This document shows, in pieces, positions 49,776 through 59,703 of a stretch of DNA of 64,000 bases. How positions within the stretch are numbered: position 1 is the stretch's first letter; the number at the start of each line of letters is the position of its first letter. This DNA is from Bin80 sp965261255. Its GTDB lineage: Bacteria; Bacteroidota; Rhodothermia; Rhodothermales; Bin80. The notes under the pieces are model-generated. The model worked only from the letters and a program-made list of their open reading frames with translations. It had not been told where the DNA came from and searched no databases. Position numbers and translations under genes: made by a program. Location: the NCBI GenBank assembly GCA_965261255.1, contig CBDHCQ010000004.1, forward strand, positions 558,001 through 622,000, read 5' to 3'.

Positions 49776-50179
49776 CTGGAGAAGCGCACGCTGGCCGACC
49801 TCCGGTCTTTAATTAATAAAATGGGGTGAATTGATGTTAGAAATCTGGGGCAACCCTTCCCTGCACGCAAGCAGGGCGCCCGTTGCAAAGGACGTAACGG
49901 CACCTACTTGACGAGAATCGCGCGCCTTGTTTCACTCTGTGTTTCGTATCCCGTTTTCGCATTCTTGCCACACAGGTACGTTCTCAATGGGGCTGCCGAC
50001 ACATCCAATTCAATTGTTCGCGCCTACCCAGTTTGCATTACACCGGACGGTGGTCTGAGTACTTTGCGTCCCAGCATATTGAAAACTTCAACCGACATTG
50101 ATGCATGAGACGGGATCACGAGCAGTAGCCCGGAATGAGGATAACTTCCGTAACATGTTCTGCGTACGCCAAGTTCACA
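49776..50179. other. intergenic region, nothing recognised
   Basis: About 400 bases upstream of the hypothetical gene and downstream of the giant autotransporter gene. There is an AT-rich patch (tctttaattaataaaatgg near 49807) that could be a promoter for the minus-strand hypothetical/toxin pair. No other feature is visible. Confidence 0.4.
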
Positions 50180-53100
50180 TTAACGCAGCATGATTGATCC
50201 GTGTACGACGGGGGACAAGTTTTGCGTAGTTGACGCCATGCGGTTGGAAGCTTCCAGCCGAACACTTAATCGATCTCTAAAGCGATATTCTGCTCCCATT
50301 CGGGAATTGACACCGCGCTCCAGATCTATTCCGGCATATGGCATGACAGTTCCGGTGCTCACTGCAAATCCATAGCCCAGCAGCGACTGCAACCTTGTCT
50401 TGGCACGCCCCCGAGTATGTTCAGCGAACCATGCGGCATCGTTCCAGATTTTTTGAGTACCACCAAGCGTCTGACCCGTATATGATCCCAATTCCAAGGT
50501 CGGTCCGGTATGATCACCGTGGGAATAACTCAGCATACCACTAAATCCCCATTCGTCTATATTGCCTTTATGGGCGACAAGTGCACGCCCTTGTCCAGTA
50601 AATCGAAGTCCTGCGGAGGGCAAAGCGAGGCGCGCACCTCCTCCCAGTTCAAGGCCCAGCCCTGTTTGTCCGTCCCCTCCATCGCCTCGCATGCCGGCTT
50701 CAATGAAGGGCTGAAACATTCCTTTTGATGCAAGTCCGATGCGATATGCTCCTTCAAATGACATCTGGACGCGACGGACATTTACGGCCAACCCGCTTAT
50801 GCGGCTGGTATTTTCATCCAGATCCATTTGTCCGGTCCAGGCAGCGCCCTTTGCTGTGAGAGAAAAGCCGCTTTGGGCCGTAATCAATCGCAAATCAACC
50901 CCCGCAGCGAAAGCCTGCAAAGAAGTCTGAGACCGTTCAGAAGCCATGCCTGGATCAGAAAGTTCTACGTCGCCTGCGCCAAAACTGGCCATAGTCCAAA
51001 TTCCAGAATTCGCGTTCCAGGACCAGTTGACATAGGGACTGAGTGTACGTGCGTCGATCTGATACAGCCCCTTTACAGGCGCGCTAAGGTTTACCTGGCC
51101 TGTGTTGCCACTGTACTCGTAATCCAGATCACCATCAAACTGTGATGCAGAAATTCCTACAAGAAATCGGCCGAATGTCATATCAGCGCCAGCATGAAAA
51201 CCGCTGACATCTCCGTCATAGCCAAGGGGGTAGTCGGCGTTGTTGCCGGATAGCGCACGATAATCTGCATGTCCCCAAACCGTGATGCGACCATTCAAGC
51301 TCGCTGCCACCGAGGTATTACTAAGTCGGGAAGCCAAGGTAGACGCTGCTACAGATCCCGTGTAGGGTGTACCGTCACGGAATCTCATCATCAAACCGGA
51401 CAGCGTACTCGAAAAATTCTCCGCAGATGCTGAATGGGTGTTCCTGAACCCGTCAATACGATTACTGACTGCCCCTACTGCGCTGGCAATCATGGCTCTG
51501 GTTGCCTCAGGTAGCAGAGCAGCATTTACATCAGACGCCCGCACAGTTGCCTGATCGTCATCCCGAAGCAAAAGCCTTGCGTTGATAGTTTCGCCCTCAT
51601 GCAGGGCAGTTATCGTAATTGTTGCATCAGATTCCCTGACAGTATTCTCTTTCGGGGTTAGTTTGAAGGTGTTGGTACCCGAATCTGTACCGGGAGCGAC
51701 TTCAATGGTAAAGTCGGGTATATTCTCATAGCCAACCGCTCCAGCAATTGCGTCAGCGACAGAGATGTCGAGGGTTTGCATGGTTGAATAGCGCGAGACT
51801 CCAATAACCGTAGCGGTCACACTGACAGTAGTCGGGCCGTCCCCTTCTACAACAATTTCGGGAGTCACAGTCAAGGCAAATCCAGCCGGCTCAGGATCAT
51901 CGTCTGTAAGGGAAAGCTGTGCTTCGGCCCCAAAATCATCTCCAGCGACAGCTATCGTCAGAATCTCATCGGGCTCATCCAGCAGGTTGTCTACAGGTTC
52001 CAGCGAAAAAGTTGTCGAGACCACTTCTACTCCAGGGGGGAGCGACAGCATGATCGGAGAAATTGGCGCAAAGCCTACTGCTCCGGGCACGCCAGAGCCG
52101 GCAACGCTCAAGGTTAACGCTTTTTCTTCTGCGTACCGTGTGCCTCCAGTTACACTAATAGTTACCGTTACCTCAGTGCGTCCAGAATTTTCAGCAATTA
52201 CATCGGGGTTGACTGATACGGCTATACCCGTGGGTGCCTGATCGTCATCCACAATCGTTATACTGCTTCCCTGTATAACGAGGGAATTCGTGCTACTTAA
52301 AGTGATGGTTTCGTCCTGTTCGTCTTCCTGATCATTTTCAGGGACAAGCTCAATGATGGTGCTTGCACTGGTGGATTCGGCCGGGATTGTGATTACAAAA
52401 TCCGGGACTGCGTCAAAATCAACCGCATAGATCTGTCCAGAACCGCTCGCTGTGACGGTTATGGTTTGTTCAGTGGCGTAAGTTGTCTCTCCTTGTACAG
52501 CAGCGGTAACGGTTATAGGGGTTGGACCAGCGTCCTCCGAGATAGATGTGGGCTGGGCTGACAGGATGATCCCCGTCGGCGCGGCATCGTCGTTCTCGAG
52601 CGTGAGGTCAGTTGTATTCAATACGAGGGTGCTGGAACTGCTGATTGTGACGGCTCCATTTGGCTGGTGAACATTGTTGTTTTCGGGTGTGATATCGAAA
52701 TCAGCATTTCCAGAAGCTGCGCCTGCCGGAATAGTCAGTATGATTTCGTTGACAGATGTGTACGCTACCGAAGTCGGATCACCGTCATCGGTTATGGCCA
52801 AGACAATCATTTGGTCTGTGGAGTAGCGCGTCACCCCTTGTACATTGGCGGTAATCGTTACCAGGGTTGGACCGGCGCCCTCTGAGATTGAGGTAGGCTG
52901 GGCTGACAGGACGATCCCCGCTGGCGCTGCATCATCGTTCGCAAGTGTAAGGTCAGTTGTATTCAATACAAGTGCATTGGAGCTGCCGATCGTGACGGTT
53001 CCATCGGGCTGGTGGAGGTTGTTGTTTTTGGGTGTGATATCGAATTCAGCATTTCCAGATGCTGCGCCTGCCGGAATTGTCAGTGTGATTTCGTTAACAG

Positions 53101-55723
53101 ATGTGTATCCTACCGTAGTCGGATCGCCATCATCGGTTATAGCCAGAACAATCTCCTGGTCAGTGGAGTAGCGCGTACCCCCCTGTACATAGGCAGTAAC
53201 TGTCACCTTGGTCAGGCCGGCATCCTCTTTGATGACGCTCGGTGAAGCCTCCAGAACGATGCCTTCCGGTTCTATATCATCATTTAACAAGGTTATAATT
53301 GCCGGGGCGGTGACGATAGTATTGGTACCGGCTACGGTGATCGTTTCGTCGGATTCGAATTCCAGATCATCAATTGGGGTCAAATCAAACATCGCAGTGG
53401 CTGTAAAGGAGCCGGACTGAAAAGCCAGATCAATGTCAGCAACAGGTTCAAAGTCCACTGCATTGGGGTTGCCGCTTGCGCTGATCGATAGCGTAACTAC
53501 GCGGTCTGTCGGGAAAGCCCGGACGCCCTTTAGTGTACCAGTTACGGAGACGGTTTGAGTTCCACGATTTTCGTGGACGGTTTCGGGAGTGACGGAAAGC
53601 ACCACTTGGGCGGCATCATCGTCAATGAGTGTGATGGTCGTATGATGAGTCACAAGTGGGCTGGTACTGGCTATTGTAATTAATTCGTTGAGCTCATTTT
53701 CGGTGTCATTCTCGGGGGTGAGTATGAAAGCTGCTGAACCGGTTGAACTGCCCGCATCAATAGTGAGATTGAAATCTGCGACTGGTGCAAAGTCAGCGGC
53801 TCCAGGCACGTCCGATCCGCTGACATTTATGGGTAGAATCAGCGGGGCGCCAATAGAGGTAGTACCATCCACCGTTGCGGTCACGGTTATTGCTGTTGGT
53901 CCATCATCTTCGCGGACGGAACTTGGTGTCGCGGAAAGGCTAATACTGGGTGTGGCATCATCATCGGTCAGGGTGATGGTTGCCGATGTACTTACTAGTG
54001 TATTTGTACTGGATATTGTGATGACTTCATCTACCTCGTCTTCTGAGTCATCAACAGGCGTGAGGGTAAATGTTGCAGTTCCACCATTCGCGCCAGCAGC
54101 TATGTGGAGGTCGAGACTTGTGACCGATGTAAAGTCTACGGCAGCGTCCGTGCCTGATCCAGTAATGGATAGCGGGATCAGGTGGTCAATCGGAAAGACT
54201 ACCTGACCATTCCAGCCTGCTGTTATCGTGACCTGGGTGGCCCCATCGGCTTCGCTAATAGTTGACGGTGCAGCGTTCAGTGCAATCGAGGGAGTTGGGT
54301 CGTCATCTATAAGATTGATGGTTGCTGGTCCGGTTACCTCTGGAGAAGAACTGGTCAAAGTAATCGTTTCGTTCGCCTCATCCACTGAATTGTTTACAGG
54401 CGTGATTGTAAGCGTTGAGGTGGCGGTCAATGCCTGCGCAGGGAGTACAATGTTGAAGTTCGCAACGGGATTAAACCCAACCACGCCGGTGGCACCTGTT
54501 CCCGTGACAGTAAGTGGAATTGTTTGATCTGTGGGATAGGTTGTGGAGCCGGATACTTCTAAAGTGACTTCGATATCCTGTGCACCAAGTTCCTCATATA
54601 TTGCATTTGTGTTGGTAAGAATATTGATTCCCCTTGGCGCTCCATCATCATCCCGGAGCAGGAAGGCAATTGTGTTGGTAACAGCTGCATTAGAGCTGGC
54701 TATGGTGATGGTTTCGTCGGTTTCAGCCACCGAATCATTTTCAGGCGTAAGTGTGAAGGTTGCGCTTCCTGAGGTGCTCTCAGCCGGTATCTCAATACTG
54801 ACATCTGGCACAGGCGTAAAATCAACTGCACCGGCTGCAAGCGTGCCCGTGACGGTGATTGGGATAGATTGTGCAGTCGCGTAGGTTGTTCGCCCATCAA
54901 CGGTAGCGGTGACCGTGAAAACTTGAGCTCCTCCGTCCTCGTGGGCGACATTTGGCGTAGCATTAAGGCTGATGCCGGTTGGCGCAGCATCGTCATCCCT
55001 CAGTGATATTTCATCCGTTCCGTTTACCAGCGAGCTTGTGCTAGCTACAGTGATGGTTTCATCCGTTTCGTCAACGAGATCATTTTCCGGTGTGAGTGTG
55101 AAGGTTGCCGATCCACTTGTGGCACCACCCGGAACAACGATATTGAAATTTGGGACAGAAGCAAAATCAACAGCCGAAGCCACCCCGGATCCAGTGACTG
55201 TTATCGGGAGTGTAGTAGCTGTGTTGAAGGGGGAAACTCCATCGACTTCAGCCGTGACTGTAATTGTAGTTGCACCGGCGTTTTCGAAAAGTATATCTAT
55301 ATCAGTGTAGATGATGAAAGAGCGTGTTTCGGCTTTTTCGTCCGTAAGGGGACTGATGTCTAGGCTTATATAAGTGTAAGTTTTTCGATCCGGCGGGCTA
55401 TTATCCGAGGAGGTTGTTTCAGGGGTTGGCACTGAAGTAGGCGACTGCCCATGCACATAGCATTTAATATGGGACCTAGTGGTTGCTTCCCCCACGATGC
55501 TAATTGGTTGCGCAATTGCAACATAGGGTTGCCAACATTCGGGGATCGTGAGAGGAACGGGGTCTAGATGCGGGCGTGATTCAGGTACTATCCCCGTTTT
55601 TTCCGGAATTGAATGCGTAGTCCACCCTGCTGGAATGGTCCACAGCGCAAGGAGTAGAATGATTCCAATTCGGGGCCGTATCCAATGGAATGTTTGACCC
55701 ATAAAATTCATTAACGGAGGCAT
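50180..55723 (-). CDS. giant Calx-beta repeat protein with C-terminal autotransporter-like beta-barrel
   Basis: 1847 aa. A signal-anchor-like N-terminus (GIILLLALWTIPAGW) precedes about 100 residues without clear domains. Then about eleven Calx-beta-like repeats of roughly 110-115 residues follow, each ending in a calcium-type motif such as SLRDDDAAP, NLIDDDPTP, TLTDDDATP, TLENDDAAP or TIVDDDQAP. After the last repeat (LLLRDDDQAT) a linker leads to a region of about 390 residues (VASTLASRLSNTSVAASLNG onward). This is rich in alternating aromatic/polar strands (GRITVWGHADYRALSG, FEGAYRIGLASKG) and resembles an autotransporter barrel. It probably is displayed on the surface and binds Ca2+ to stiffen a long adhesin-like stalk. 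The encoding is on its own, without a partner. Confidence 0.85.
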   Translation of the reverse strand: MPPLMNFMGQTFHWIRPRIGIILLLALWTIPAGWTTHSIPEKTGIVPESRPHLDPVPLTIPECWQPYVAIAQPISIVGEATTRSHIKCYVHGQSPTSVPTPETTSSDNSPPDRKTYTYISLDISPLTDEKAETRSFIIYTDIDILFENAGATTITVTAEVDGVSPFNTATTLPITVTGSGVASAVDFASVPNFNIVVPGGATSGSATFTLTPENDLVDETDETITVASTSSLVNGTDEISLRDDDAAPTGISLNATPNVAHEDGGAQVFTVTATVDGRTTYATAQSIPITVTGTLAAGAVDFTPVPDVSIEIPAESTSGSATFTLTPENDSVAETDETITIASSNAAVTNTIAFLLRDDDGAPRGINILTNTNAIYEELGAQDIEVTLEVSGSTTYPTDQTIPLTVTGTGATGVVGFNPVANFNIVLPAQALTATSTLTITPVNNSVDEANETITLTSSSPEVTGPATINLIDDDPTPSIALNAAPSTISEADGATQVTITAGWNGQVVFPIDHLIPLSITGSGTDAAVDFTSVTSLDLHIAAGANGGTATFTLTPVDDSEDEVDEVITISSTNTLVSTSATITLTDDDATPSISLSATPSSVREDDGPTAITVTATVDGTTSIGAPLILPINVSGSDVPGAADFAPVADFNLTIDAGSSTGSAAFILTPENDTENELNELITIASTSPLVTHHTTITLIDDDAAQVVLSVTPETVHENRGTQTVSVTGTLKGVRAFPTDRVVTLSISASGNPNAVDFEPVADIDLAFQSGSFTATAMFDLTPIDDLEFESDETITVAGTNTIVTAPAIITLLNDDIEPEGIVLEASPSVIKEDAGLTKVTVTAYVQGGTRYSTDQEIVLAITDDGDPTTVGYTSVNEITLTIPAGAASGNAEFDITPKNNNLHQPDGTVTIGSSNALVLNTTDLTLANDDAAPAGIVLSAQPTSISEGAGPTLVTITANVQGVTRYSTDQMIVLAITDDGDPTSVAYTSVNEIILTIPAGAASGNADFDITPENNNVHQPNGAVTISSSSTLVLNTTDLTLENDDAAPTGIILSAQPTSISEDAGPTPITVTAAVQGETTYATEQTITVTASGSGQIYAVDFDAVPDFVITIPAESTSASTIIELVPENDQEDEQDETITLSSTNSLVIQGSSITIVDDDQAPTGIAVSVNPDVIAENSGRTEVTVTISVTGGTRYAEEKALTLSVAGSGVPGAVGFAPISPIMLSLPPGVEVVSTTFSLEPVDNLLDEPDEILTIAVAGDDFGAEAQLSLTDDDPEPAGFALTVTPEIVVEGDGPTTVSVTATVIGVSRYSTMQTLDISVADAIAGAVGYENIPDFTIEVAPGTDSGTNTFKLTPKENTVRESDATITITALHEGETINARLLLRDDDQATVRASDVNAALLPEATRAMIASAVGAVSNRIDGFRNTHSASAENFSSTLSGLMMRFRDGTPYTGSVAASTLASRLSNTSVAASLNGRITVWGHADYRALSGNNADYPLGYDGDVSGFHAGADMTFGRFLVGISASQFDGDLDYEYSGNTGQVNLSAPVKGLYQIDARTLSPYVNWSWNANSGIWTMASFGAGDVELSDPGMASERSQTSLQAFAAGVDLRLITAQSGFSLTAKGAAWTGQMDLDENTSRISGLAVNVRRVQMSFEGAYRIGLASKGMFQPFIEAGMRGDGGDGQTGLGLELGGGARLALPSAGLRFTGQGRALVAHKGNIDEWGFSGMLSYSHGDHTGPTLELGSYTGQTLGGTQKIWNDAAWFAEHTRGRAKTRLQSLLGYGFAVSTGTVMPYAGIDLERGVNSRMGAEYRFRDRLSVRLEASNRMASTTQNLSPVVHGSIMLR
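52516..53205. repeat. two near-identical 345-bp direct repeats inside the Calx-beta gene
   Basis: The segment starting with ggctgggctgacagg occurs at 52551 and again at 52896, an offset of 345 bases (115 codons). The two copies, about 52516-52860 and 52861-53205, look roughly 85-90 percent alike by eye along their length and encode adjacent Calx-beta repeats (the 7th and 8th). The other repeats of the gene are much more diverged, so this is a recent in-frame duplication or the product of gene conversion. Confidence 0.75.
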
Positions 55724-56644
55724 GGAATTGCTGCAGGTATGTGCATTGTAGGCTATTGGTGCGAATCAACAGTGAGAACCCCAGATTGTATTCGATATGT
55801 TATGGGCGAATGCTTGCAGAGAGAACTATTCATATAGGTTCGTCAGCCGAAGTAGCATCGTATGAGTGAGAGCATTTGCAAGAAGAATAGCCAGAATCCC
55901 TCCTTGTCAATCTCCACAAATGTTGAGTTTTGCTGCGTGTCTTTGGCAATCGATAAGGATTATGGAAGAGTATGAATCTCCCGCAAAATTCCAAAATCTA
56001 GAACCGGGGCTAGATCACAAATAGGGCCCCGTGGGAATTACAATACAGTTTCCAGCCCTGACGACCACTACTGCTTCGGGCGAATAGGCTCAAAGCACTC
56101 GCTCTGTGAACATTGCACAGCCAGCAGGTCATCATGGACAGGAAACTTTGCGTACAAAGATAATAACACTTCAAGTAATTTCACCGTTAATTTTGTTCTT
56201 TCTCGGTTATATAATGGGAAATATTGGTTTTTAATTATTAATTCATAAGGCATTATGTTTCTGGGGACTTCCGCTTCCGCTATGATATGGTCAGAACCAT
56301 ACATGTCTGATCTCGTTTGTGTGGAGGGATGTCACAATGGTATTGAGAATTGCAAAGGTGATGTTCTTGGCAAGAAACAAGCTCTATAAAGCCAATAAAA
56401 CACGCTATCAAAACCTGTGGTCGATTGCGTTTCCAAGAATGTCCTCGGCGGGGTGATCTATGCGTCTTTAATTGGTTCAGCCTCAAGCGGGGCATGCAAC
56501 AAGTCCCCGAACTGGGAGCACTTGCGCAAAGAGAGCAGGTAGGGGAGGTACCAGCAGTGGCGGATAGGTAGCGTTGTTCTGCAGTTCATCGGGTTTCAGG
56601 AGAAAATAGCTACCTTCTCGAAGGATGCAGTTTTGGAAGTTTGC
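55724..56644. other. large intergenic region upstream of the giant Calx-beta gene
   Basis: About 920 bases with low coding signal, including an AT-rich patch near 56190-56260. It must hold the promoter of the Calx-beta gene. A 78-codon minus-strand frame (listed separately) is the only candidate gene. I see no tRNA, CRISPR or clear hairpin. Confidence 0.4.
56068..56304 (-). CDS. doubtful small hypothetical protein
   Basis: 78 aa (MYGSDHIIAEAEVPRNIMPY). From residue 18 the sequence has a fairly natural mix (YELIIKNQYFPLYNRERTKL, VKLLEVLLSLYAKFP), and the DNA is more AT-rich than its surroundings. It has no recognised domain and no operon partner. It could be a remnant of a transferred gene or a chance frame. 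Confidence 0.25.
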   Translation of the reverse strand: MYGSDHIIAEAEVPRNIMPYELIIKNQYFPLYNRERTKLTVKLLEVLLSLYAKFPVHDDLLAVQCSQSECFEPIRPKQ

Positions 56645-57649
56645 CTATTCGGCAGTTTTCCAGTAACGTTCCTGAAGCTGTAGAGGTTCGACTGTACCTG
56701 TCTTGATATGACGAATGATTTGCGCAGCATGGAAGCGTCCATTCTCAATAAACCAGCGGCTTGTGTGAAGTCCGCCACATACAGTGCCGGCTAGATACAG
56801 GCCTTGACGGTTGGTTTCGAAGGTCTCGGCATGGTGAACAGGGGTGCGGGACACGTCATCCTTTATGTCAATACCCAGTGTTTCCAGGAAGGCAAAATCT
56901 GGACGATAGCCGGTCATGGCAATCACAAAATCATTTTTCAATGTAGAGGGCCCCGCCGGTCCTTCCAGGAGTAAGTGGCCGGGCTCAATAGCAGTTACCC
57001 GTGTGTTGAAGCGCGCAGTAATGCTTCCTTCCTTGATGCGGTTCTCAATGTCCGGCTTAATCCAGTACTTGATCTTTTCAGAAAGAGCATCTCCGCGATG
57101 AATCAGAGAGACCTTAGCCCCAAAATGATAGCATTCCAAAGCAGCTTTTGCAGCTGAATTCTTCGCTCCAATAACCGCTACATGTTGTCCGGCATAGGCA
57201 TAAGGCTCCCGGTAGTAGTGTGTTACCTTTGGGAGGTTCTCACCTGGGACCCCAAGGGCGTTGGGGATGTCAAAAAAACCGGTTGCAACAATGACCTTGC
57301 GGCACGGGTACGTTCCTTTATTCGTGACAACCTTGAAATCATCATCAGCACCTTCTACGCGCTGTACGTGCTCATAAAGCTGCAGATTCAAGGCTTCCCT
57401 GGCTGCGACCCGACGATAGTATTGAAGTGCTTCGGGGCGCGTAGGTTTGGTATTTAGCGTGGGAAACGGATGTCCACCAATCTCAAGGAGTTCGGCCGTG
57501 GAGAAGAACTCCATGTGCGTAGGATAGCCGACCAGTGAGTTGACAATCGTCCCTTTTTCTATGATGACGGCATTCAGGTCATGCTTTGCAGCCTGAATTC
57601 CGCAAGCTAGGCCCACCGGGCCGGCCCCGATAATTACAATATCCTGCAT
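56645..57649 (-). CDS. ypdA: YpdA-type FAD-dependent pyridine nucleotide-disulfide oxidoreductase (putative bacillithiol disulfide reductase)
   Basis: 334 aa. N-terminal FAD motif DIVIIGAGPVGLACGI, an NADPH motif VAVIGAKNSAAKAALEC, and the C-terminal FAD contact GLYLAGTVCGG. The conserved segment VGYPTHMEFFSTAELLEIGG with PFPTLNTKPTRPEALQYYRR is diagnostic of YpdA. In Firmicutes and Bacteroidota YpdA reduces bacillithiol disulfide using NADPH and a single Cys; here the Cys candidate is in VCGGLH. Bacillithiol synthesis genes are not in the window. It ends the truA-tadA-ypdA run. Confidence 0.92.
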   Translation of the reverse strand: MQDIVIIGAGPVGLACGIQAAKHDLNAVIIEKGTIVNSLVGYPTHMEFFSTAELLEIGGHPFPTLNTKPTRPEALQYYRRVAAREALNLQLYEHVQRVEGADDDFKVVTNKGTYPCRKVIVATGFFDIPNALGVPGENLPKVTHYYREPYAYAGQHVAVIGAKNSAAKAALECYHFGAKVSLIHRGDALSEKIKYWIKPDIENRIKEGSITARFNTRVTAIEPGHLLLEGPAGPSTLKNDFVIAMTGYRPDFAFLETLGIDIKDDVSRTPVHHAETFETNRQGLYLAGTVCGGLHTSRWFIENGRFHAAQIIRHIKTGTVEPLQLQERYWKTAE

Positions 57650-57694
57650 ATCCGGTCTATCTAGATGATGTGCAGTCTGTTGCGGTATGGTCGC

Positions 57695-58174
57695 TCATGA
57701 AGAAGCTCTTCTGAGTTGCTGAAAAAAATCCCGGAGTAGATGTTCGGCTTGTTCCGCTTCCACACCACTGACTACTTCCACTTGGTGGTTTAAGCGTTCA
57801 TCCTGCGGGATATTATACAGGGAGGAAGCAGCACCTGCCTTCGCATCCATAGCTCCATAGCACAGGCGATCCAAACGAGCAAGTACGATTGCGCCTGCAC
57901 ACATGGGGCACGGCTCCAGTGTGACATACAGCGTACACGCTTTCAGAACTTTGGATTGAAGTGTTTCACACGCCGCAGTGATCGCAATCATTTCGGCATG
58001 TGCGGTCGGATCACGCAAGGATTCAACCAGGTTGTGGCCTCGACCCACAATCTGCTGATCTCTAACGACTACGGCCCCGACAGGTACTTCTCCCTTGTCT
58101 CTTGCCTGCTCAGCCTGCCGAAGGGCAGACTTCATAAAGCGACGATCTGGCTCAAGCAATTGTGACAATGCCAT
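57695..58174 (-). CDS. tadA: tRNA-specific adenosine deaminase
   Basis: 159 aa. The zinc-deaminase motifs are AHAEMIAI (His and catalytic Glu) and LEPCPMCAGAIVLARL (two Cys). The N-terminus FMKSALRQAEQARDKGEVPVGAV and the segment DAKAGAASSLYNI are typical of TadA. The enzyme converts A34 to inosine in tRNA-Arg(ACG), so one tRNA reads three codons. It could also be a related guanine deaminase, but the length and motifs fit TadA better. Confidence 0.94.
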   Translation of the reverse strand: MALSQLLEPDRRFMKSALRQAEQARDKGEVPVGAVVVRDQQIVGRGHNLVESLRDPTAHAEMIAITAACETLQSKVLKACTLYVTLEPCPMCAGAIVLARLDRLCYGAMDAKAGAASSLYNIPQDERLNHQVEVVSGVEAEQAEHLLRDFFQQLRRASS

Positions 58175-58179
58175 GCCCT

Positions 58180-58362
58180 CTACAGAGAGCGCCTACCGCC
58201 AATGATCCGCACAACTACACCTACCAGAAAGAGAATGATCAGGATTGGCATTGCAGCCCTGGCCAATCCTACCACCAGCCCGAGTATAACATCCAGCAAT
58301 ACGACCACTGCGACAATTACAATCGCGATCACGATCCAACGAAGAAGCAAGTCCAGACGCAT
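58180..58362 (-). CDS. small hydrophobic membrane protein
   Basis: 60 aa with two membrane helices: about 8-32 (IVIAIVIVAVVVLLDVILGL) and 36-55 (MPILIILFLVGVVVRIIGG), ending in basic residues. It sits 5 bases upstream of tadA and about 20 bases after the kelch gene, so it is probably part of the same transcript. No function can be assigned. Confidence 0.65.
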   Translation of the reverse strand: MRLDLLLRWIVIAIVIVAVVVLLDVILGLVVGLARAAMPILIILFLVGVVVRIIGGRRSL

Positions 58363-58383
58363 TTGTCCTGAAAATTATCGAGG

Positions 58384-59700
58384 CTACTCAGTAGAAACTA
58401 CAAAATACTCTGAGGCCGTGATGGCTGTTCCATTTCGGGCAAACCCCCCGACCAACAGTACGGACCGCAATCCCGAAGGAGTGGCGGTATGACGATAGCG
58501 ACCCACCATAGCCTGTGAAGGTCGCATTGCAAAAAATTGATTCGCTTGTTCATTAAATACCTCCATTTGAGTTAGCACATCCGAAGAGGTGCTTTGATGT
58601 CCACCAAAGGTCGTGTATACGCCGCTGAGAACCGATGCCGTTGCATGCGCAGTGCGAGGCAGCAAAAACTCCGGCAGACCCGATATAAACAACCCGGTGC
58701 CTCCCGGATAATCAATGCGTAGGTTTCCGTTGATGGCAGAGTTATTTATGAATCGGCTTCCTAATAAGAGATACGAGTTAGGTTGCGTTCGGGTTACAGT
58801 GTATCCGGCTACGGGCTCGTCAATAAATGGAGCGGAGGAGTTTGTATTTAAAGCGATAAGCTCATCGGGCTCAATCCTGAAGGTGCGCAGATCCTGTCGC
58901 ACACCAAAGAAGGGACTGCTGCCATAGCGTGTATCGCCATTACCTCCGATAAGATCGAGAAATAATTCATTGCCAGACTGGCGCAGTACAGCAGCATGGT
59001 ACACGCGGCGGATCGGTTGCCCGCTGACAGGTATCTCCCGGAAGCCGCGCCTGGATGCGTCAGGGTCAAAGATTTCTACGGATTCGATCAATTCTCCGAC
59101 ATTAGTGGGTGAGTCAACCCTGCTTCCCCCGACAATCAACACCTGACCATTCGGGAGAACCGTAGAGGTGTGACCGGTTCTCGGAGTTAACAGGCGTTCC
59201 TGCATGAGACCAAAAATCCCGGAGTTGGAAGCTAACAGGAATGATTCCCCTCGCGCGGCCCCTCCTTGCGTGCTGGCCCCTCCGGTAACCATCAGGTCTC
59301 CATCGCGGAGGCGGACGATAGAGTGTCCTCCTCGTCCTTCGGGCAACGAAGGTGCATTTAACGAAATGCGGTGAGGCAGATAAACAGCATAAGCAGTATC
59401 TACCCGGGAGACATTCTCCACATCTGTTGCCTCAAGTACTAGTGTGTTAAGACCAAGCCGCAAGCCGACGGATATTTGCCAGAAAGCAGGTCCTGGGGGA
59501 GCGGGATCCATTGGTACGCCATTCAGCAAAACGCCTCCTACCGCCCGAAAGTGAGCAGACTGCACGCGTAGCTGAATCACAGGAATAGTCTGCACTTCGG
59601 AAAGATCGGGCTCCAAGACTACGAGTTCCGGCCGGATGGTTTCAACGAATGGACGTTCACACGCCACGAGCCCCAATACGATAAGCCACCAGTGTCGCAT
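58384..59700 (-). CDS. kelch-repeat beta-propeller lipoprotein
   Basis: 438 aa with a lipobox-type signal, LIVLGLVACERP, so the mature N-terminal Cys is likely lipidated. After a small Ig-like domain (about 20-110), five or six kelch blades follow: GRGGHSIVRLRDGDLMVTGG, RTGHTSTVLPNGQVLIVGGS, RVYHAAVLRQSGNELFLDLIGG, RTAHATASVLSGVYTTFGGH and RYRHTATPSGLRSVLLVGGF. Kelch propellers mainly mediate binding, and some relatives are galactose-oxidase-like. No copper-site residues can be assigned. It is 3 bases downstream of truA. Confidence 0.87.
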   Translation of the reverse strand: MRHWWLIVLGLVACERPFVETIRPELVVLEPDLSEVQTIPVIQLRVQSAHFRAVGGVLLNGVPMDPAPPGPAFWQISVGLRLGLNTLVLEATDVENVSRVDTAYAVYLPHRISLNAPSLPEGRGGHSIVRLRDGDLMVTGGASTQGGAARGESFLLASNSGIFGLMQERLLTPRTGHTSTVLPNGQVLIVGGSRVDSPTNVGELIESVEIFDPDASRRGFREIPVSGQPIRRVYHAAVLRQSGNELFLDLIGGNGDTRYGSSPFFGVRQDLRTFRIEPDELIALNTNSSAPFIDEPVAGYTVTRTQPNSYLLLGSRFINNSAINGNLRIDYPGGTGLFISGLPEFLLPRTAHATASVLSGVYTTFGGHQSTSSDVLTQMEVFNEQANQFFAMRPSQAMVGRYRHTATPSGLRSVLLVGGFARNGTAITASEYFVVSTE

Positions 59701-59703
59701 GAA

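Noticed and set aside
52667..53245. Pair of similar plus-strand frames inside the Calx-beta gene
   Set aside because: They are the same antisense shadow repeated in the two 345-bp copies and have no independent coding features.
50180..55723. Possible CRISPR-like or satellite repeat array
   Set aside because: The periodicity is at the protein level (Calx-beta units of 110-115 codons) in one long open frame; no short repeat/spacer structure.
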